Positions 1 through 7,794 of a DNA stretch of 64,000 nucleotides are shown piece after piece. The position numbers and the translations under genes were made by a program. Position 1 is the first letter of the stretch. The number at the start of each line of letters is the position of its first letter. Under the pieces are notes generated by a model. It ran no database searches. It saw nothing but the letters and a program-made list of their open reading frames with translations, and was not told where the DNA came from. Source of the stretch: JAFDZV01 sp966128725 (GTDB lineage Bacteria > Bacteroidota > Ignavibacteria > OLB7); the NCBI GenBank assembly GCA_966128725.1, contig CBHYLN010000006.1, positions 1-64,000 on the forward strand, in the 5' to 3' direction.

Positions 1-266
1 GCCAGATGGCGAGCGTACTTGATGGCGCGGGAAACGGCACGCTGCTGCTTCGCGGTCACGCCGGTTATACGCTTCGGAAGGATCTTCCCCTGATCGTTGA
101 TGAAGCGCTGAAGGAGCTTGGTGTCGGTATAATCGACATACTCCACACCCTTCAGCGGGTTGCGCTTGCGGCGCGGGGGATCGTTGCGCTTCTGGCGAAG
201 CTGGCCGTCAGGTCCGCCACGGCCGTTACGCCCGTTGCGGTTGTCGAATGAGTTGCTGCGTCTCAT
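1..266 (-). CDS. rpsR: 30S ribosomal protein S18, 3' end cut by window edge
   Basis: S18 sits on the platform of the small ribosomal subunit beside S6 and contacts 16S rRNA. The visible 88 residues have a Gly/Asn/Arg-rich N-terminus, then the S18 core: a VEYVDYTD stretch near residue 42, LLQRFINDQGKILPKRITG, and a K/R-rich helix with AVSRAIKYARHLA. This is the standard S18 order of KIDYKD, LxxFI, G+I and PRRxTG followed by an RAIKRARxLA helix. The start is the ATG at 266. The stop lies left of position 1. In most bacteria rpsR lies in an rpsF-ssb-rpsR-rplI operon, so rplI could follow off the edge, which cannot be seen. The Gly/Asn-rich extension is longer than in E. coli S18. Confidence 0.93.
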   Translation of the reverse strand, partial: MRRSNSFDNRNGRNGRGGPDGQLRQKRNDPPRRKRNPLKGVEYVDYTDTKLLQRFINDQGKILPKRITGVTAKQQRAVSRAIKYARHL

Positions 267-339
267 TTACGTTGTATTTCCGTGTTGAAGTTATGCACCT
301 GGTTGAATCCCCCGGGAAAGCCCCAGGGACACGGCCTGA

Positions 340-573
340 TTACTCGGCCTTCTGCTTGGCAGCGCGAATCCCCTTGGACTTCTGGAAGCGCTGGTTGAAG
401 CGATCGATACGACCGGCGGTATCAAGAACCTTCTGGCGGCCGGTGTAGAACGGATGGCACTCGGAACAAATTTCGAGCTTGATGTCGCCAATGGTGGAAC
501 GCGTGATGAAGCTTGCGCCACACACGCAGGAAACACGGGCTGGGACATACTTCGGATGGATGCCGTCTTTCAT
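340..573 (-). CDS. rpmE: 50S ribosomal protein L31, zinc-binding type
   Basis: L31 is a small large-subunit protein that helps bridge the two ribosomal subunits. This one is 77 residues and begins MKDGIHPKY, as most L31 proteins do. Four cysteines (16, 18, 36, 39) in CVC and CSEC form the zinc knuckle of the C+ type, followed by the family motif HPFYTG. The C-terminus is Lys/Ala rich. The start at 573 is chosen because the family begins there; an upstream in-frame codon at 600 would add nine non-family residues. A GGACGAG stretch lies about ten bases upstream. The C+ form contrasts with the zinc-free paralogue many bacteria induce on zinc starvation. Confidence 0.95.
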   Translation of the reverse strand: MKDGIHPKYVPARVSCVCGASFITRSTIGDIKLEICSECHPFYTGRQKVLDTAGRIDRFNQRFQKSKGIRAAKQKAE

Positions 574-692
574 TGCTGTCTCGTCCTGCAAGGAAGTCAC
601 TGAAATCGTTACGTCGAACGGACCTGCCGAAACGCAGCCACGGAATGGTTCATCGCGCTGTATGATCCGGAGGCAACAGGCTCATCGAGCAC

Positions 693-863
693 TCACCCCT
701 TAACTGCCTTCTCGACGTCGGCAAGATCCTTCACTTGTACGAAACGCTCGTTGAACTTGTACGAGCCCTTCGGCGAACGCTCCACCATGACCACCTTCAC
801 GGAGATCATGTCCGAAACGCCCTTCTTCTTGCTCTTGTCGACGAAGGTCTGTGTCTTTGCCAT
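693..863 (-). CDS. Small basic protein resembling DUF4295
   Basis: This 56-residue Lys-rich protein starts MAKTQTFVDKSKKKG and contains VKVVMVERSPKGSYKFNE, close to the DUF4295 pattern (MAKK..., IKMVKSPKTGAYTFKE) that Bacteroidota encode next to rpmB/rpmG. The conserved DUF4295 centre is K-x-V-K-SPK-x-G-x-Y-x-F. Its neighbours here are ribosomal genes (rpmE and rpsR downstream), which supports a ribosome-associated role, though no biochemical function is established. The start at 863 is chosen over a longer frame to 965 that would read through a terminator hairpin. The C-terminal half (DLADVEKAVKG) is more acidic than typical members, so the family call is by resemblance only. Confidence 0.7.
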   Translation of the reverse strand: MAKTQTFVDKSKKKGVSDMISVKVVMVERSPKGSYKFNERFVQVKDLADVEKAVKG

Positions 864-918
864 TTTCCGAACGTAGTTTGCAGTTGATAGATCGCCCGTG
901 GCATCGCCACGCTGCAAC

Positions 919-946
919 AAAAAAGGCGACCGAATGGCAGGTCGCC
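919..946 (-). terminator. Rho-independent terminator downstream of tRNA-Leu/gyrA
   Basis: Seven-base perfect stem GGCGACC / GGTCGCC (925-931 with 940-946) with an 8-base loop. On the minus strand it is followed by six T (complement of 919-924). It is placed to stop transcripts coming from gyrA and tRNA-Leu before the ribosomal-protein cluster. Confidence 0.8.
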
Positions 947-1248
947 TTGCTTCGGTCATCCGCACATGGCGGCTTCTACGAGTTGTTGCTGCTGCGTTCG
1001 CCCAGGGCGGAAGCCCTGATCGGGTAAACGCGGATCACAAAAGTACGTGATCCGGCGCGTTCGTACAACAGGCACAAACGCCCATGTACTTTGTCACAAC
1101 TCGCGGTGCCATGGCGCGATGCCTGGCATCGAGGTTGCTTACAGACGCCCCGATGGCGCGTTTCGTGTATCCGGCCGTTGCGCCGCCGTTGAGGCGGCGG
1201 CCGTCGCAGCGACTGCAACCGCAGCAGCCTGCAGCAGGCCCGAAACGC
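947..1248. other. Gene-free stretch between terminator and tRNA-Leu
   Basis: No convincing coding frame is seen. The only clear structure is a GC hairpin CGCCGCC/GGCGGCG at 1181-1199. A frame covering this region shows no family features and overlaps the tRNA, so it is read as chance. Confidence 0.5.
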
Positions 1249-1273
1249 AACGTGCGCCGCGGGGGCGCACGTT
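1249..1273 (-). terminator. Strong hairpin abutting the tRNA-Leu 3' end
   Basis: Ten-base perfect stem AACGTGCGCC / GGCGCACGTT (1249-1258 with 1264-1273) begins at the base right after the encoded CCA of tRNA-Leu. Only a weak T run follows on the minus strand, so it may be a terminator or a processing/stability hairpin. Confidence 0.5.
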
Positions 1274-1362
1274 TGGTACAGGAGGCGGGGGTCGAACCCG
1301 CACGGGTTTTGAAGCCCACTGGATTTTGAGTCCAGCGCGTCTGCCAATTCCGCCACTCCTGC
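1274..1362 (-). tRNA. tRNA-Leu, anticodon CAA
   Basis: An 89-base class II tRNA on the minus strand. The acceptor stem GCAGGAG pairs with CTCCTGT (one G-U pair at the end), followed by discriminator A and an encoded CCA (1274-1276). The anticodon arm CTGGA-CTCAAAA-TCCAG at 1319-1335 gives anticodon CAA (complement of 1326-1328), which reads UUG. The D arm has GCG/CGC with GG in the loop. A long variable arm (GGG..CCC) marks Leu. The T arm is GCGGG-TTCGACC-CCCGC. It lies 92 bases beyond the gyrA stop on the same strand, so it may be co-transcribed with gyrA. Confidence 0.95.
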
Positions 1363-1454
1363 ATGTCCCATCCGGCAAACGCGGACGGGATCACGAATTG
1401 GGATCGCAATGTTACGCGTTGGCGCGCGACTGTGCAAGAGTCGCGCGCGCATTT

Positions 1455-3929
1455 TTACGCCTCGGCGTCACCGTTTTCTTCGCCTCCCTCATCACCGTCC
1501 GTACCGTCGGTGGGCACCGAGGCCACGCCCGTGATGCGGTCGCCATCGTTCAGCTTGATCAGCCGCACGCCCTGCGTGTTCCGGCCAAGCACACGGATAT
1601 CGGCAACATGCTGGCGAATCACCATGCCCTGCTCGGTCATCACCACGATATCGTCGGCATCGCCCACTTCCTTCATGGCGACCACGTTGCCCACCTTCTC
1701 GGTGATGTTCATCAGGATCACGCCCTTGCCGCCACGCTTGGTAAGCCGGAAGTCGTTCACCTGGCTGCGCTTGCCGTAACCGTTTTCGCTGACGATCAGC
1801 AGGTTGGAATCCGGACGCTTCACCGCGACCATCTCGATCACCTGGTCGCCATCGGCAAGGGTTACGCCACGCACACCGGTGGCGCCGCGGCCCATGTCGC
1901 GCACGTCCGACTCGCGGAAGCGCACCGCCATGCCGGCGCGTGTGCCGATCACGATGTCGTTGTCGCCGTCGGTAAGGCGCGTGGCAACAAGGCTGTCGCC
2001 ATCGTTCAGGTTGATGGCGATGATCCCGTTGGAGCGGATGTTCGAGAAGTCGCGGATCAGCGTCTTCTTCACCACACCCTGCGCGGTAACCATGATCAGC
2101 GATTCGTCGGTGGAGAAATCCTTCACCGAGATGATCGCCGTCACCGTTTCATCCTTCTCCTTCGGCAGCAGGTTCGCCAGCGAGCGTCCCTTCGAGGCGC
2201 GGCCGGCCTCCGGGATCTCGTAGATCTTCATCCGGAAGCACCGCCCGCGATCGGTGAAGAACACCAGATAGTGGTGCGTTGACCCCACGAACAGATGTTC
2301 GATGAAATCGTCCTCGCGGGTCTGCATGCCGGTTACGCCCTTGCCGCCACGATGCTGGCGACGGTAGCCGGAAACCGGGAAACGCTTGATGAATCCACCA
2401 TGCGAGATCGTGACCACCATGTCCTCCTGGGCGATCAACTCCTCCATGGTGAAATCCTTGTAGTCGTAGATGATCTCCGTGCGCCGGGCATCACCGTACT
2501 TGGACTTCAGCTCCAGAAGCTCGTCGCGAATGATCCGCATCTGCAGATCCTTCGAGGCCAGGATCGAACGCAGGCGCTCGATAAGCTCGATCGTCTCGCG
2601 ATACTCCTGCATGATCTTGTCGCGCTCCAGGCCGGTAAGGCGCTGCAGCCGCATGTCCAGAATCGCCTTGGCCTGGATCTCCGACAACCCGAACCGCGCC
2701 ATCAGGTTGGTGCGGGCATTCTCGGCATCGCGCGACTTCTTGATGATCTCGATCACCTCGTCGATGTTGTCGAGCGCGATGATGTAGCCTTCCAGGATGT
2801 GGGCACGCCGCTCGGCCGCGTCGAGATCGAACTGCGTGCGCCGCACCACAACCTCGTTGCGGTGCTTCAGGAATTGCTCCATGATGTCGCGCAGCGTCAG
2901 GATCTTCGGCCGCCCTTCCACCAGCGCCAGCATGATCACGCCGAAGGTCTGCTGCAACTGCGTGTGCTTGTACAGGTTGTTCATCACAACCTCGGGCGTG
3001 GCGTCGCGCTTCAGCTCGATCACCACGCGCAGGCCGTCGCGGTCGGACTCATCGCGAACGTTCGAGATGTCCTCCAGCTTCTTCTCGCGCACCAGATCGG
3101 CGATCTTCTCGATCAACGACGCCTTGTTCACCTGGTACGGCAGCTCGTTGACCACCAGTTGCTCGCGCCCGGACTTCATCACCTCGGTGCTCACACGCGC
3201 GCGCATCACGATCCGGCCCCGGCCGGTGCGGAATGCGTCGGCAACGCCGTCGTAGCCGTAGATGATGCCGCCGGTCGGGAAATCCGGCGCCTTCACGAAC
3301 TTCATCAGCTCTTCCACCGTCACGTTCGGCTCGTCGATCATCGCGATCAGGCCGTCGACCACCTCGCCCAGGTTGTGCGGCGGGATGTTCGTGGCCATGC
3401 CAACGGCGATGCCCGAGCTGCCGTTGACCAGCAGGTTCGGGAAGTTCGCCGGCAATACCGAGGGCTGCTGCAGCGAGTCATCGAAGTTGGGGACGAAGTC
3501 CACCGTGTTCTTATCGATGTCGCGCAACATCTCGTTGGCGATCGTGGTAAGGCGCGCCTCCGTGTAGCGCATGGCCGCCGGCGGGTCGCCGTCCACCGAA
3601 CCGAAGTTGCCCTGCCCGTCAACCAGCATGTGGCGCATGGAGAACTCCTGCGCCATGCGGACCAACGTGTCGTAGATCGCCGAATCGCCGTGCGGATGGT
3701 ACTTACCCATCGTTTCGCCCACGATACGGGCGGACTTCTTGTACGGCCGGTTCGGGGCCAGACCCAGCTCCGACATCGAGTACAATACGCGCCGGTGCAC
3801 CGGCTTCAGCCCGTCGCGCACATCCGGGAGCGCGCGCGAGACGATCACCGACATCGAGTAATCCAGATACGACGAGCGCATCTCATCCTCGAGCGAGACG
3901 GGAATCAAACGTTCGGGAGTTGTAGCCAT
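1455..3929 (-). CDS. gyrA: DNA gyrase subunit A
   Basis: GyrA is the DNA-breaking and rejoining subunit of gyrase, which introduces negative supercoils with ATP and GyrB. At 824 residues it has normal length. The N-terminal breakage-reunion domain starts with LEDEMRSSYLDYSMSVIV and carries the catalytic Tyr122 in AAMRYTEARL. The quinolone-determining positions are Ser83 and Asp87 (GDSAIYD), the susceptible wild-type residues. The C-terminal half is the six-bladed beta-pinwheel, with GyrA-box-like motifs HRGGKGV and KRGGKGV that separate GyrA from ParC. The tail is acidic (DGDEGGEENGDAEA), typical of gyrase regulation. It stands alone, with gyrB not in view. A promoter-like element lies 84 bases upstream. 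Confidence 0.97.
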   Translation of the reverse strand: MATTPERLIPVSLEDEMRSSYLDYSMSVIVSRALPDVRDGLKPVHRRVLYSMSELGLAPNRPYKKSARIVGETMGKYHPHGDSAIYDTLVRMAQEFSMRHMLVDGQGNFGSVDGDPPAAMRYTEARLTTIANEMLRDIDKNTVDFVPNFDDSLQQPSVLPANFPNLLVNGSSGIAVGMATNIPPHNLGEVVDGLIAMIDEPNVTVEELMKFVKAPDFPTGGIIYGYDGVADAFRTGRGRIVMRARVSTEVMKSGREQLVVNELPYQVNKASLIEKIADLVREKKLEDISNVRDESDRDGLRVVIELKRDATPEVVMNNLYKHTQLQQTFGVIMLALVEGRPKILTLRDIMEQFLKHRNEVVVRRTQFDLDAAERRAHILEGYIIALDNIDEVIEIIKKSRDAENARTNLMARFGLSEIQAKAILDMRLQRLTGLERDKIMQEYRETIELIERLRSILASKDLQMRIIRDELLELKSKYGDARRTEIIYDYKDFTMEELIAQEDMVVTISHGGFIKRFPVSGYRRQHRGGKGVTGMQTREDDFIEHLFVGSTHHYLVFFTDRGRCFRMKIYEIPEAGRASKGRSLANLLPKEKDETVTAIISVKDFSTDESLIMVTAQGVVKKTLIRDFSNIRSNGIIAINLNDGDSLVATRLTDGDNDIVIGTRAGMAVRFRESDVRDMGRGATGVRGVTLADGDQVIEMVAVKRPDSNLLIVSENGYGKRSQVNDFRLTKRGGKGVILMNITEKVGNVVAMKEVGDADDIVVMTEQGMVIRQHVADIRVLGRNTQGVRLIKLNDGDRITGVASVPTDGTDGDEGGEENGDAEA

Positions 3930-4269
3930 GAAGGAAGAGCGTGAAAGAGTCGATCGAACGAAGGCCGTGAAAGGTCAGCACTGCAAGGAGTGCGGATACG
4001 GCTGAAAGCCAGCAAAGATACGGATTTCGGGGGATTCGGGAAAGGATTGCGTGAGGTGGAATGTCTCAGATTGAATCGGGTTTCCGGAGCGGAAAACGGT
4101 GATTGGGGGCACTTGGCGAAGCCTGGGCGGAAGACGAATTGGCGGCGCTCTAACAGCAGCGTTGATCGGCATACGACCTCGCCGCGGTGCCTTCCAGGGC
4201 ACACTTCATCGCCACGTTTTAAACACTGTTACGCCCGTATCGTGCGGATGTAAACCGGTGCATGCGGAA
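3930..4269. other. gyrA upstream region, no gene
   Basis: 340 bases between the gyrA start and the stop of the upstream lipoprotein gene. No coding frame is supported. It holds the gyrA promoter candidate (4013-4044), and the rest shows nothing I can name. Confidence 0.5.
4013..4044 (-). promoter_or_regulatory. Candidate Bacteroidota-type promoter for gyrA
   Basis: On the minus strand TATCTTTG (complement of 4013-4020) matches the -7 element TAnnTTTG exactly. TTTC (complement of 4040-4043) lies 19 bases further upstream where the -33 TTTG is expected. The leader to gyrA would be about 80 bases. Confidence 0.45.
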
Positions 4270-4737
4270 CTATCTCGCCTGGCCCGAAACAGTGGCCGAG
4301 GCCACAAGGTTGACTGCAATCGCAACGTCCGGCTCCTCCGGAGGTTCGGCCTGGGTTGTCTGCTTCACCAGCACGTACCCGGTACCCAACAGCTTCCATG
4401 CACGCCACTCATGAATCGTGCCGCCCGATCCGCTGCCGATCTCCCGAACGTCTACATAAACGTCCTCACCCGCCACATTCCTGCGCGACCACTCACCACC
4501 CGGTTGCCGGCTGCCAGCAACATATGTCAGGCTCAACATGGTCGGGCTTCGTGCGGAGACCTCGTTGCGGGGTACCAACTCGAACCCATCGGGCGAGTTC
4601 GTGACAACAAACCCTTCCGGAAGCACCATTGTCAGCCCGTTGGGGTGATGGATCAAGCGTCCGCTGGGTGCTGGATCGTGGGCGCATGCACCAAGAACGA
4701 ACAACAGGAAGCAGAGGGTTCGTACAGATGGGATCAT
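4270..4737 (-). CDS. Small lipoprotein of unknown function
   Basis: A 155-residue protein with a lipoprotein signal: MIPSVRTLCFLLFVLGAC, cysteine 18 in an LGAC lipobox. The mature part is a compact alpha/beta domain with LTMVLPEGFVVTNSPDGFEL and W/Y-rich strands (HEWRAWKLL). I do not recognise a family with certainty. It lies just downstream of a SUKH-domain gene, and small periplasmic lipoproteins in such places are often immunity proteins against peptidoglycan- or membrane-targeting toxins, but that is inference. The start at 4737 is chosen because the signal peptide begins there. The region is less GC-rich than gyrA. Confidence 0.7.
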   Translation of the reverse strand: MIPSVRTLCFLLFVLGACAHDPAPSGRLIHHPNGLTMVLPEGFVVTNSPDGFELVPRNEVSARSPTMLSLTYVAGSRQPGGEWSRRNVAGEDVYVDVREIGSGSGGTIHEWRAWKLLGTGYVLVKQTTQAEPPEEPDVAIAVNLVASATVSGQAR

Positions 4738-4788
4738 GGGAAGACGCCTACAGTGCATCGAAGGCTCAGCAGCCACGACCGCACCAGG

Positions 4789-5247
4789 CTAGGGAGCATT
4801 TTCAGTGGCATAACGGAGGAAGGCACCGTAGTCCGAATACGCTACCTCCCCTGGATTGGCATCCCCGAACTCGGGATACATCAGAACAACCGCTCCGTAA
4901 CCTTCGCCATTCCCACAGTCCAGACAGTATAATCCTCCCAAGCCGTCAACGCCCACAACAACGAACTGATTGGGCAACCCATCCTTACGTTCATTGATCG
5001 TGTACCAAATCGCATCCGGTACGGATGAGTTGTCGAAATCCGTACCAACAACTCCATAGAGGTCGATGCCAGCAAACCCTCCGGCCCCGAACTCCAATAA
5101 GAACCGTCGATATGCCGGTGGGAAGCGCAGCCCAAGCCGTTCCTCCGCACGGTTAACGAGCTCCGAGCTTCGAGGACCAACCAGCATTGCCTCATCCGGA
5201 TTGTCCTTGATCCGCGCTGCCGCGCGATCGTAATCCGACTCAGCCAT
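4789..5247 (-). CDS. SMI1/KNR4 (SUKH) family protein
   Basis: 152 residues with the SUKH fold: the helical N-terminus ERLGLRFPPAYRRFLLEFGAGGF is the family hallmark (PxxYxxFL...GxG), followed by IDLYGV, a FVVVGVDGLGGLYCLD strand pair, and DYGAFLRYA at the end. SUKH proteins are widespread immunity proteins for polymorphic toxins (nuclease, deaminase), though some have housekeeping roles. No toxin gene lies next to it. The start is the ATG at 5247, with GAGG 7 bases upstream; a TTG at 5262 is also in frame. It is followed after 51 bases by a lipoprotein and preceded by an unknown 88-residue gene, all on the minus strand. Confidence 0.85.
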   Translation of the reverse strand: MAESDYDRAAARIKDNPDEAMLVGPRSSELVNRAEERLGLRFPPAYRRFLLEFGAGGFAGIDLYGVVGTDFDNSSVPDAIWYTINERKDGLPNQFVVVGVDGLGGLYCLDCGNGEGYGAVVLMYPEFGDANPGEVAYSDYGAFLRYATENAP

Positions 5248-5307
5248 TACTACCTCGTTCAAGTGGACCAGTGAAACACATGACCACTTGCACCAACGCG
5301 AACCGTT

Positions 5308-5574
5308 TCAGGATCGGTAGCGAGACGCTATCCCAATCAGATATTGTATCAGGCCGTGCTCGTCCGGCCAATCGAGAATGAAGCGCGGGAACCCCGGATC
5401 GAACTGTTCCACGTCGAGCATCTCGGCCATTACCGTCAGTTCCTGCCGCACATTCTCAAGCACGGGAACGGAAAGATCTTCGTCCTGGCCGCGTTTATGC
5501 CGAGCTATTGCAAGCTCGACTCTCTCGATCGCCTGAAGGCAGAGCTGGTGAATCAGTGTTTGCTCGGGTGTCAT
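5308..5574 (-). CDS. Hypothetical small helical protein
   Basis: 88 residues, predicted almost all helix: TLIHQLCLQAIERVELAIARHKR, then VLENVRQELTVMAEML, then a short FILDWPDEHGLIQYLIGIA segment. There is no signal peptide, membrane segment or known motif. I do not recognise the family. It is 60 bases upstream of the SUKH gene on the same strand and could be transcribed with it. Its composition (Gln, His, moderate GC) matches the SUKH gene more than gyrA. Support comes from length, plausible protein composition and context only. Confidence 0.55.
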   Translation of the reverse strand: MTPEQTLIHQLCLQAIERVELAIARHKRGQDEDLSVPVLENVRQELTVMAEMLDVEQFDPGFPRFILDWPDEHGLIQYLIGIASRYRS

Positions 5575-5654
5575 CGGCTCAATCGGCAGCGTGGTGTTGT
5601 CAAACGCGGCGGCAAATGCTAGGTCCCGTCAGTAGCATGCCACGCCGGAGAGTA

Positions 5655-5713
5655 CAATAGAAACAAACAGCCCCGACGCTTCACCGCGCATGCGCGGCAA
5701 GGCAGCCGGGGCT
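5655..5713 (-). terminator. Terminator of the pspA-ybjN-like operon
   Basis: Outer stem AGCCCCG/CGGGGCT (5669-5675 with 5707-5713) with an inner perfect hairpin CCGCGC-AT-GCGCGG. On the minus strand it is followed by TGTTTGTTTCTATTG. It lies 24 bases past the stop of the YbjN-like gene. Confidence 0.7.
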
Positions 5714-5736
5714 GGATTTTGATTACATGCGTACGA

Positions 5737-6198
5737 TCAGGCGCCGAGCTCGGCGGCGGCGGCCAGATTGGCCTGGTTGCCGGTCAGCCCGCCGGCCATC
5801 GCCACGATCTCGTTGTCGTAGTGGTCGGCCACGGCGGCAACGGTAAGCACGGTGGCCTCGAACTCGCGCCGCGAGAGATCGTTGCCGGGGAGCGTCTGCG
5901 AATAGACGATCGTGTCATCGAACAGAAGCCCGAGCGCACCGAAGTGCAGCTCAACGTTCTTCTGCAGCAGCCACTTCATAAGCTCCGGCGTCACGTTGGC
6001 GCCGGTTACAAGCTGGCTGGTGAACTCCACGGCGCAGTCATCCTGATGCCAGGAGCGGACGATGATCGAGATCGTTGCCGAACCCTGCTGCACGATATAC
6101 GAGGAGTCCTCGAACTCGATGAAGTCAGGATAGATATCGTTCAGATACCCGCGGACTCGCGCGCGGGTTTCATCTACAAGTTGCTGGTTCACTTCCAT
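5737..6198 (-). CDS. YbjN / type III chaperone-like domain protein
   Basis: 153 residues with the CesT/YbjN two-layer fold pattern: a first helix (LVDETRARVRGYLNDIYPDF), then strands with SATISIIVRSW, AVEFTSQLVTGANVTPELMKWLLQKNVELHFGALGLLFDDTIVYSQTLPG, where the N-x-x-L-x-FG-x-L-x-[IL]-D pattern is typical, and a C-terminal helix. These cytosolic proteins are presumed peptide or protein chaperones. The start is the ATG at 6198; a TTG one codon upstream is unlikely. It follows pspA by 75 bases on the same strand and shares its terminator, so a role in the envelope-stress response with PspA is possible but not shown. Confidence 0.8.
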   Translation of the reverse strand: MEVNQQLVDETRARVRGYLNDIYPDFIEFEDSSYIVQQGSATISIIVRSWHQDDCAVEFTSQLVTGANVTPELMKWLLQKNVELHFGALGLLFDDTIVYSQTLPGNDLSRREFEATVLTVAAVADHYDNEIVAMAGGLTGNQANLAAAAELGA

Positions 6199-6273
6199 CA
6201 ACGATTAAAGTTTCAGGTGTCGGTTACTAACGTCGAACGGGGCGCAGGCGCGGCACGCCTGCACATCAAGCAA

Positions 6274-6975
6274 TTACTGGCTTGCGGCCGGGAGCGAGCC
6301 AGCCGGGCTGGAGCCCGCGCCAAGCTGCGCCTTCAGCGCGGCCAGTTCGGCATCGGCATCACTGCCGGCCGAAAGCTGCTTGAACTGATCTTCCAACGAC
6401 GTGTTTTCGCCCGCAAGCTGCGCGAAGGCGTCGGCCTCGGCCTCCTGCTTCTCGACCTTCTGTTCCAGCTTGTCGAACTTGGAGAATGCGTCGCTGCCGA
6501 CACCGGCAAACGACTGCGCGATCTGCTTCTTGGCCTTGGCCGCCTGGGCACGCGCAATCAGCGTGTTCTGGCGCATGCGGGCCTCATCCAGCTTGGCCTT
6601 GATCTGGTCCAGCTGGCCACGAAGCGCGGTGGATGTTGTACGAGCCTCGCCCAGCATCCGCTCCAGATCGCCAACGTTCTTCTGGATGGTGTTCTTGCGC
6701 TCCAGCGCCGCCTTGGCAAGATCATCACGCCCCGCGCTTACCGCCTGGATCGCCTTCTTCTGCCACTCGTCTGTCTCGGCGGTCTGCTTGTTGTACTGGC
6801 GCTCCAGCATCTTCTCGTTGGCAATGGCGCTGCCAACGGCGATGGTCGCCTTGTTAACCGCCTCCTCCATCTCCAGCACCATCTGCTTGATCATCTTCTC
6901 CGGATCTTCAGCCCGGTCAAGGAGATCGTTGATGTTGGCCTTCATGATGTCGGCCATGCGTCCGAAGATACTCAT
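6274..6975 (-). CDS. pspA: PspA/IM30 (Vipp1) family membrane-stress protein
   Basis: 233 residues, the usual PspA length. It starts MSIFGRMADIMKANINDLLDRAEDPEKMIKQM, the amphipathic membrane-binding helix of the family, followed by long coiled coil (residues about 25-190) with the ESCRT-III-like helical hairpin and a short Gly/Ser/Ala tail. PspA/IM30 oligomers bind and remodel the inner membrane and protect the proton-motive force under envelope stress. No PspF, PspB or PspC gene is near, which is usual outside Proteobacteria. It is upstream of the YbjN-like gene and downstream of the biotin carrier gene, all on the minus strand. Confidence 0.93.
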   Translation of the reverse strand: MSIFGRMADIMKANINDLLDRAEDPEKMIKQMVLEMEEAVNKATIAVGSAIANEKMLERQYNKQTAETDEWQKKAIQAVSAGRDDLAKAALERKNTIQKNVGDLERMLGEARTTSTALRGQLDQIKAKLDEARMRQNTLIARAQAAKAKKQIAQSFAGVGSDAFSKFDKLEQKVEKQEAEADAFAQLAGENTSLEDQFKQLSAGSDADAELAALKAQLGAGSSPAGSLPAASQ

Positions 6976-7081
6976 GTTCCTTTCCTTCGATTATGTGTTG
7001 ATCCAACGGTATATCACAACTGAACCGATCGCCGGGCGAACGCCCGCCCTCGCATCGCGAGGCTGCATCCCCACACTGTGT

Positions 7082-7618
7082 TCAACCTTCGGGTACCGGC
7101 GCAAGTTCCACCAGTGGGGCCCCTTTCTCAACCGCCGTCCCCCCTCGAGCAATCAGTCTCTTGACAAGCAAACGAGCCGGTGACTTGATCTCGTTTTCCA
7201 TCTTCATCGCCTCGAGAATGCAGAGCGATGTGCCACGCTCCACAATGTCCCCTTCGCTCACCACCATGGCCTTCAACAGGCCCGGCATGGGCGCCGAGAT
7301 GATCTGCCCGCCGCCGCCCGCGGCACGCGTGTTCTTGCGCAGGGCAAGCAAACGCTCGTCGCGCGGGGTAACCAGGCGGACACGAACTGCCTCACCCTTC
7401 ACGTACACCACATAATCGTGCTCATCATCCCCCTCCTGTACGTAGATCGGGATCGCCTCGCCATCGGCGGTGCGTCCGTTGAAGCTGCGAAGCCGCGCTC
7501 CATCCTCAACAACAGGCGCGCTGTTGGTGTCGAGGAATTGAACGTGGTGTTCGGAGACAACGGCTGCAAGTTTCAAATCACCTGCTTCAACGCTGTAGGA
7601 ATTGGTAGCATCGCTCAT
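7082..7618 (-). CDS. Biotin carboxyl carrier subunit of acyl-CoA carboxylase
   Basis: 178 residues. Residues about 105-175 form the biotinyl domain, with PMPGLLKAMVVSEGD and the biotin site EAMKMEN, Lys139. The N-terminal 95 residues (VVSEHHVQFLDTN..., YVVYVKGEAVRVRLV) form the beta-rich region found in carrier subunits of propionyl- or acyl-CoA carboxylases. The protein carries CO2 on biotin from a biotin carboxylase to a carboxyltransferase. The matching carboxyltransferase is probably pccB at 37134, and no biotin carboxylase is in the window. The start at 7618 is chosen because the upstream frame encodes Arg/Cys-rich non-family sequence. Confidence 0.9.
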   Translation of the reverse strand: MSDATNSYSVEAGDLKLAAVVSEHHVQFLDTNSAPVVEDGARLRSFNGRTADGEAIPIYVQEGDDEHDYVVYVKGEAVRVRLVTPRDERLLALRKNTRAAGGGGQIISAPMPGLLKAMVVSEGDIVERGTSLCILEAMKMENEIKSPARLLVKRLIARGGTAVEKGAPLVELAPVPEG

Positions 7619-7794
7619 GAATCTAACATAGAGATTCTGCGTCGGTCGGACAACGGGCTGCGTAATTGCACCACGGCAGCATCGCGCCGCATCCGGGCAA
7701 TCAGGCCGTCTGTCGCATCTTGATACCAACATTTCGTGCAAAAGGCTCGTCGGTACGGTAATGCGGCGGGGCACAACACGTGGAACCAACGATC

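Noticed and set aside
1047..2282. Long open frames opposite gyrA and other housekeeping genes
   Set aside because: Products are rich in His/Arg/Ala and overlap conserved genes or the tRNA; they are by-products of high GC.
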